A stretch of 64,000 nt of DNA from Loripinus fragilis. Taxonomy: Eukaryota > Mollusca > Bivalvia > Lucinida > Lucinidae. The stretch covers positions 103,884,345 through 103,948,344 of the forward strand of contig OZ026514.1 of the NCBI GenBank assembly GCA_964019695.1, given 5' to 3'. Positions within the stretch are counted from its first letter, which is position 1; each line of letters begins with the position of its first letter. The notes below the pieces were generated by a model. That model was not told the DNA's origin and did not search any database. It saw only the letters and a list, made by a program, of their open reading frames with translations. Below are positions 57,861 through 64,000 of the stretch, one piece after another. The translations under genes were made by a program, and so were the position numbers.

Positions 57861-60060
57861 GTCTATCCAGAACAGATTGGATGACACCTGCCCTTATCAT
57901 ACGTACGTGATCCATCTTTCATATTGAACTTGTCTTACTGACCTGGATTTATGCTCTTTTGAAAACTATGTAGACCAGGATATACGATATACAATGTTTC
58001 CATTCGGCGTATGAAATCATTGCAACAAATGGAATTCTGCAACCAAATATACTCGAAATTGGAGAAGGAGTATGGATCAGGATATTGATTTACTCAGCAG
58101 ACCAATTTAAGATGTAATGAGGAAGCAAAATAGTCTTCTCTGTTACGTATGATATGATTTATTATTATTCTTTCAAGATTGCAATGTTCGTACATTTGTA
58201 TATTGTAAAGAATGTTGTGGTAAAGCCAAAATAAAGATTACTAAAGGTATGAACAGACGCACAAACCATGCAACTATTTGTTTGTAGCATATCATGCATC
58301 TGCATTTTCAGAATCACACGGAATTTGTTGCTTAACATTGAACACGTCAGTGCTACAATAAATATTATTAATTGGCGAAATTGACAAGAAATAAAGTGTG
58401 CTGTATTAATGATAATTATAAACTATTAAGAAATATCAATGTATCACTGTCTACTGGCTATTCATTTATAATTGTGCCACAGATTAAAACATATTTGCTT
58501 GTGATTCCCTTAGCATTTCGGCACATAGGATGAAATGTATATGGGGATATTTGGATTCCTTTTTCCTGCTGCCTCCCTACAGATTAAAAAGAAATATGAT
58601 TTTAATCTTAAATAATTCATTTGGATTACCCAATCTACTACACTTGGAAAAATATGCTCGTATAAACAAAATATGAAAGAAGACGAAGGTTAATAACCAC
58701 AGAACCCCCTAGATAGCTGTGCATTCATATTTAAACAGTGGTAGTACGCATGTCTAATAAGGAGGTTACTCAAATCAAGTAAAGAAATCAAGAAAACAGT
58801 CATGTAAATGCAGTGCGTGCTTTACGAATCAGTCAATATATCCCGAGACCAATTTGTTTTCAGAAAGCACCTTATTTGAAATAATCATGGCCTTAGACTA
58901 GGAGAAAATGGTGGGAAAGTATGATTACAGAGTCAATACTAGAGGTTCTAGAGCCTATTCAAGTCGGTAAGTATTTGACCATATCCTTGAAGTTACAAAT
59001 ACAAGTACACTTGGCTCCACAACATACTAGAAAGAAACTACTATGGATAGTGTGTAAATGCCTCGATGCACAGGGACGATCAGATTTTTTTCTAAATCTA
59101 TATTCAGGATAAAGCAAAACCATACGAAGAAATTGACCGTTACAAACTGCACACGGTTACATGCTCTGATGTCTAGTTTCAGGTCCACGTCAAGCACATG
59201 TGTAGGGGTTTGTTTTGAGTGTTCCATCCATAGCTTTTGATCTCAAATTTTTTGAGCGACCTAAAATATGCAGTTATAACGAACCGGTCATGCTCCTTCC
59301 TTCGTTCTATTTTACCACATTGAACAGGTTTTTTTTCAGACCAGTCTTCGCTGGGTGGGATATAAGCGTAAAACATCGCCAACTAAATGCGGTATCTTTG
59401 GGAAAGCTGAAAAAGAGAGCTTTCTTCGATGCTTCTGGTTCTAAAGAATGAACTTAACTATTAGCAGTGTGGACATTGGGGCAGCTAGTTCTTGAAATGA
59501 TATGTTTTACATATAGTATTCTTAAAGTCATCATTTAAACATACATATACAGCTATTTAGTCGTATCAGATGCCTAAAATTAAGCCCGGGCCTTCCTATA
59601 CGTCCCTACTTTGCATGAGCGAGTAGCTCGGCTCGCAAATGCGATGTTCCAAAATCTCTTGATTGAACTGGGTCTAAATTTTATCAAAACCTACATGTTC
59701 AATCATGATTGATATGTTTTGTTTTAACGTCAGTGTCAATCACACAGATAATATACCAGTTAATGATACCTTAATCCATTCCTATTTAATCTATGGCTAG
59801 AAATGATTTGTTTACATATTAACTGATCAAATCAGATAGAAGCCGACCTCTGTGAGTGGTCTAAATCTTCCACTTTATATACATAGGCTTTAAGTAGTCA
59901 AAATGTGGAGGTGCAGTGGTTAGTGGGTTAAATTGCGGTTCACGCTTCAGACATTATGGAGCTGACGTTCTCAATATTGACAATAAACGGTAATAAAAGA
60001 TAAAATCGGGCCAGCAAACGTGATTTCAGTATACTTATTATATCGACGAGCAGAGAAGGA
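57861..60060. other. Unassigned region
   Basis: Short open frames (58921-59112, 59215-59451) without recognised domains. 59908-59945 (gaggtgcagtggttagtggg) faintly resembles a tRNA box A, without a matching box B. Confidence 0.35.
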
Positions 60061-60190
60061 ACAGACGAGCTCACCAGAGCCTCTGCTTCTCGTAAACATA
60101 GAACATGAAGGTCAAATTTTGGGTCAGCCTTCATCTACTTTCATATTTTATGTATATGAGAAGCAGAGGCTCTGGTGAGACAGCGCGTAT
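60061..60190. repeat. Inverted pair of family H arms
   Basis: gagctcaccagagcctctgcttctcgtaaacat (60068-60100) and atatgagaagcagaggctctggtgagac (60154-60181) are inverted copies around a ~55-base spacer. Confidence 0.75.
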
Positions 60191-60707
60191 TATAATAACA
60201 AACAGTTTTCGTACCACAAAGAGCGACAAAGTTAGTTTGTTTTTTTCTAAATTGATTTGCGGTAAACTTTTGAAATAGAAAATAAAATATCTCGATCAAA
60301 TGTGTAGATCAAATAAAAGAAAAAGGTCCCCTAAAATAAATAGAAGGGCGAGACATGAAATCACATTGATCAAGCTAAAATGCAATAGGGCAATTTTATT
60401 TTTCTGGAGACGCTGAAATTATTGTAAGCTCGTTAGCTAGGTCTGATACTGGGTAAGCAAATGAAAATCTGATCTAAGATTTGATCTCGAAATATGTGAA
60501 GATCGAACTGTGCATGCATTAATCGCATGACAGACTATCTCAGATCGCTTGGATTGAGATATGGCAAAACCATTCACGCTGTTATAACGCTGGACCCTGT
60601 CCGAATCGCTTCAGATCCATTACAGCCAGGTGGTATACACGTGCACAGTTATCTCAGACAGCCGTAACTGATATAACAAGGCTTTTAATTGGTTATCGGA
60701 AACGAGG

Positions 60708-60944
60708 CTACTTCAGAAGCTTCCGGGTAAAGTTGTTCGGCAATGCTGAGATTGGAACTGTTTGTTTACATTGCTCTACTGTAGTGATGATGCTTGGAAC
60801 AATGTTGACATTGATGAGGGAATATTTGTTCAGCTCCAAGAATGGACGTCTTTTTATCTCTTTTAATTGTTTCTGAAGATCTAATTGTTTTCTCGCATAG
60901 CAATATCGTTTGTCGGTTGCACAGTAACTCGGATTTTCTTCCAA
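60708..60944 (-). CDS. Unrecognised 78-codon open frame
   Basis: Starts ATG (MEENPSYCATDKRYCYARKQLDLQKQ...) and ends TAA, with charged, complex composition. No domain recognised and no splice partner found. Could be a small gene, an exon or chance. Confidence 0.2.
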   Translation of the reverse strand: MEENPSYCATDKRYCYARKQLDLQKQLKEIKRRPFLELNKYSLINVNIVPSIITTVEQCKQTVPISALPNNFTRKLLK

Positions 60945-61134
60945 TCTTCGGAGAAATTAGCTAATCGTCCAAAACGTGACATTGGCGCTTAAAGTGCCTG
61001 TACTCCTGCTACATTAAAACACAGCACTACACAAACGGCATCGTCGATGCTTTCAAGTGGAAACGCATGTATTCCACATTAAAATGAAAATTCATTGTTT
61101 AACAAGCACTTTATTTCGCTTATTCGAGCAGCTA

Positions 61135-61330
61135 AAGTTCAGACGAGCCTGTGCAGACGCACAGCCTCGCCAGCCTAGAGCCTTCGCTGCTCGCCTGCAT
61201 AGAGTATTGTGCTGGTTGCTTGACTTTTCTTGTCTTCTGGATGTTATTTTGTGGTTGTTGTTCTTTGCCTCTTCCTCTCAGTGCCTTGGGTTGGTCTGTG
61301 GTGTGTGATTGTGGCCTTATCTGGTCATAT
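61135..61330. repeat. Family H element and adjoining dispersed segment
   Basis: cagacgagcctgtgcagacgcacagcctcgcc ... gagccttcgctgctcgcctgc, then 61215-61330, which resembles 4620-4735. Confidence 0.6.
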
Positions 61331-61370
61331 GCCGCATGCTTTTAGACCAAATTAATTATCTCTGTCTAGA

Positions 61371-61575
61371 GGTTATAAAACATTTTTCATGCTTAACTCA
61401 CCTTAGCACGAAATTCATCCTGCTCGTAAATGTTAAAATGCCACTATTGTTGGCATTTTAACATTTACTAGCAGGATAAATACAACATCTGAGAAACTTC
61501 TTCATGTGTCGGTATTTTAGTTTTTATGAGCAGTTGGAATTTTGTGCTCGATTGAGTTGAGCATGAAAAGAGTTC
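61371..61575. repeat. Family F palindromic element
   Basis: ttttcatgcttaactcacct at the left; gattgagttgagcatgaaaa at the right. Central aaatgttaaaatgcca / tggcattttaacattt hairpin. Confidence 0.82.
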
Positions 61576-61763
61576 CTGGCCTATTTTTTTTTTATTTCAG
61601 TTCCAAATACTACCTGGTTTTTATAGGTCTGTTTGTGGGATTTTCGAAGTAGCTTTAGTGGTTTGCTATCAGAAGTCTGTCAAACTTGGGGATTACAAAG
61701 ATAGCATGTAATAGGATCAGATCAACAAATACACAGATATAATATAGTTGGCTGATAATACAG

Positions 61764-61949
61764 TTGATGGTCGAAATTTTTGTTGATGGTTTTAATCCGC
61801 CAACTCGTAGACCTAGAAAAACCTACCATGCAATCTCGCCACAGCCATACAACAAGCTAGTGAAATACCTGGAGTTTCAAACAAAAAGAGACTCTATTAA
61901 ATGTGATTTTTTAAAGCTGCCTACCTACCAAAAACGTGTTTGCATTTAA
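61764..61949 (+). CDS. Unrecognised short coding-like frame
   Basis: First ATG at 61767. MVEIFVDGFNPPTRRPRKTY ... PQPYNKLVKYLEFQTKRDSIKCDFLKLPTYQ, ending TAA at 61947. Balanced composition; no family recognised and no clear acceptor. Confidence 0.22.
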   Translation: MMVEIFVDGFNPPTRRPRKTYHAISPQPYNKLVKYLEFQTKRDSIKCDFLKLPTYQKRVCI

Positions 61950-62597
61950 GTAGCCATTAGCGAAAGCAAATAAAAATAGAATAAAAGCAGCTACCATATG
62001 GTAGAGACAACTGCACATTTTTGCTTGAGATTCAGATTTAATTTTAGATTATGTCATACAACTCTTGGAATAGATGTTTTGACCAAGTGCAGAAATTATT
62101 TATATATAGTGCTACATGTACATCATCTTGAAATTTTGGTAAAGCCCCCCAAAAAACTTTTCCTAAAATCACTCATATATCTAGCACTATGCTCCTAAGT
62201 ATCTACAGAAAACATAACTTATGTCCGATCTGTCTTAGTAAATAAATAAAAGTAAACTCAGATTCTCATTGGCGAGACTACACAGAGGCGCTGACTCGTC
62301 AGGCCATTCGTTTTCTGTCTATGTGATAATGAGCGGTTAATTTATGAACACAATATGCCTATCTTCATTCTTGCATAGCTTTGGGCCCGTGGTAGACTTT
62401 CTCTTCAATGAAACAAACTTGGTATTAGAGGCCTTGCTTTTTCTTAATTGTCCTCTATTATTTCCGACAGACAAAACAAAATACCATGGTCAAACAATAC
62501 TTCCCCTGTTCTTTTGAATACAGACGCACGAATGTGTAGAATTATACAATGTTTTAAATGGATTCCAATTATTTTTCTTCAACATCTTAATTTCTAG
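61950..62597. other. Unassigned spacer
   Basis: No gene or repeat recognised. Confidence 0.4.
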
Positions 62598-62806
62598 TGT
62601 TAGCAAAAGGTATTAAAAACACGGACTGCTCAAAAGTCTACTCAAAACCTAACAAAATCCCTTCAAGAGTCCGGGATAAAAATCTGAAATCCAAATACCC
62701 AGGAAATTTTTCAGTCAGTTTAAATGCTTTGTGTAAAGAAAGACCACTCTTAGCTTGGCTTCGAGATGATCTCAAGAGCTATTCACAGAGGATTGAAACG
62801 CCCTAA
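62598..62806 (+). CDS. Possible terminal exon, unrecognised
   Basis: Preceded by ttcttcaacatcttaatttctag (acceptor-like, ends 62597). The frame runs LAKGIKNTDCSKVYSKPNKI ... ALCKERPLLAWLRDDLKSYSQ to TAA at 62804-62806. There is no in-frame ATG near the start, consistent with an internal or last exon. Upstream exons not identified; 61764-61949 is a candidate but ends in a stop. Confidence 0.28.
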
Positions 62807-62860
62807 CGAACACTTACATAGCATGCTTATTGAAAAATAGCAAATACTATTCATGAGCAA

Positions 62861-62917
62861 ATTACAAAGACAGATCGGACTGTGTGCTACACACAGTCCG
62901 ATCTGTCTTCGTAATTA
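62861..62917. repeat. Near-perfect hairpin
   Basis: aattacaaagacagatcggactgtgt / acacagtccgatctgtcttcgtaatt: 26-bp arms with one mismatch and a 5-base loop. Confidence 0.9.
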
Positions 62918-63117
62918 GCTAAAAGTATACCTTATAGGCTGCGCAAGTAAATATTTGTTAGAATCCGTAGTAGCAAGCTGAGCCGATTCTTCTCGATAGT
63001 GGCAGCTTCTTCGTAAGTTTCCCGTGAAGAGTTGATATTTTAAACAATACTCAAATATATCAATTCTTTTGGACAGTAAACACTTGGGCCTGTTCATGGT
63101 TGGTACGTATCACCTAG

Positions 63118-63178
63118 TCGAGCAGCGAATGCTCAGCTGAGCCTGTGTACCTGCATAGTTTTACCAGAGCATAAACTG
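63118..63178. repeat. Family H element, diverged
   Basis: gagcagcgaatgctcagctgagcctgtgtacctgcatagttttaccagagc. Confidence 0.5.
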
Positions 63179-63360
63179 CTCACATACTCATGTGGTGGAG
63201 TAGTTGGGTTTTTCGGACTCAAAATTGGACGGACAGGCGGCTACAGGGTGCATAAAACTGGGCGTTTGTGCGCGCTCTATATGCCAGAGGCAGGGGGCTA
63301 CACTACGCCGACATTATACTTGCAGACACACTGAATAGCTGCACATTTAGAGAGACTTAA

Positions 63361-63535
63361 CTCTTTACCTTCAAGTGTCGTCTGCTGATAACTTTTGGAA
63401 ACAGTTTGGGCCCAGATCAAGCCCGACAAAACGTCGGACCTGACCTACATACAAATTGTTTGACTCAGTGGTATTCCTGAAAGATATTTACAAAAAAGTT
63501 GATTTTGCAAAAATCAACAGACGACTAAAAGCATT
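63361..63535. repeat. Family C element
   Basis: aactctttaccttcaagtgtcgtctgctgataa ... ttgggcccagatcaagcccgacaaaacgtcgg ... ctgaaagatatttacaaaaaagttgattttgcaaaaatcaacagacgac. Confidence 0.8.
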
Positions 63536-63639
63536 CATAATTTCCCAGTAGGCATCGAGATGCAAGTAATGTGATCTAAGTGACATTGCCAGTAGTTGGT
63601 TCAACAAAGCTGTGTCCTGATATTACAGCCAATAATATT

Positions 63640-63890
63640 GCAGTGTCGGATCTAGAGGGGGTTCAGAGAGTTTGCTCGACCCCCTTCCCGCCCACTCGTC
63701 CCACCCCAGTTTTTTAAATATCCTAAGAAAATGAAATATTTTGGTCTCAGTGTGACCAAATTATTTCATTTTCATGGGATATTTAAGAAAAATGAGATAC
63801 ATGTGTACATGTAAAATCAGCAAAACGAACCCCCACACCTTTATACTAATGATTCCCCTTTCCAGAAATCCTGGATCCGTCCCTGTATTG
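63640..63890. repeat. Family I MITE, complete copy
   Basis: cagtgtcggatctagagggg at the left; tcctggatccgtccctgtat at the right. The centre 'aaatattttggtctcagtgtgaccaaattattt' hairpin is intact. Confidence 0.85.
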
Positions 63891-64000
63891 AGAACCACCC
63901 ATGAAAATTGCAACGAATACCACATGCAGTAAACGCTTTACGGAGGAGGGGGAAATATATAGGTTATAAAAGCCTAAATTAAGAATCAATAAATTTTCAG

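Noticed and set aside
59905..59985. tRNA-like SINE head
   Set aside because: Only a weak box A match; no box B at the right spacing.

Overview
This is a eukaryotic, AT-rich, intron-containing and very repeat-dense window. The single well-supported gene is an Nkx2-1 (thyroid transcription factor 1 / scarecrow class) homeobox gene on the minus strand. The repeats (short palindromic elements with terminal inverted repeats, ACGG/GGAC-type and (AC)n microsatellites, 'GACCTTGACCT' tandem arrays, tRNA-derived SINEs, a Penelope-like reverse transcriptase relic) and the homeodomain variant (Cys at homeodomain position 56, as I recall for protostome scarecrow) suggest a lophotrochozoan, most likely a bivalve mollusc. 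That placement is inference; species is not resolved.

Layout. 1-6.4 kb: a ~480-bp tandem array, a long-TIR foldback element, a GAT microsatellite, a decayed Penelope-like RT fragment and an inverted-repeat-bounded ~1 kb segment. 6.6-8.7 kb: three splice-delimited pieces of a decayed gene with matching splice phases. 8.7-19 kb: repeat arrays, a nested TIR insertion with a 5-bp target duplication, a tRNA-type SINE and many palindromic elements. 20.3-27.9 kb: the Nkx2-1 gene: exon 2 (homeodomain, NK2-specific domain, conserved C-terminus), a 6.2-kb intron full of repeats, exon 1 (TN/eh1-like motif), and a TATA-like box about 250 bp upstream of the ATG. 28-48 kb: repeats including a 3-copy ~370-bp family (one copy interrupted by a SINE with a perfect 11-bp target duplication), the 3' end of a LINE, a ~165-bp tandem array ending in a GGAC microsatellite, and a MITE with (ACCGAA)-type ends. 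48-64 kb: low-complexity and tandem repeats, a few short unrecognised coding-like ORFs, and further copies of the same MITE families.

Repeat families are lettered here for cross-reference: A (TGAGCCGCGACATG ends, ~235 bp, 5 copies), B ('gccattt...ggcgtttcgctggcgggcc' palindrome), C ('aacagtttgga(t/c)ccagatca' hairpin), D ('gatgaaatgcc' hairpin), E ('acagtaaaacctgt' ends; three copies around the Nkx2-1 exons), F ('ttgagttgagcatg' ends), G ('gggtgctcaaaagaacc'), H ('agcgaaggctctg...gcgcaggct'), I ('cggatccaggggg' ends), M (~370-bp dispersed repeat). Letters are mine, not database names. The one apparently functional gene would encode a nuclear DNA-binding transcription factor; nothing else in the window looks like an intact partner of it.
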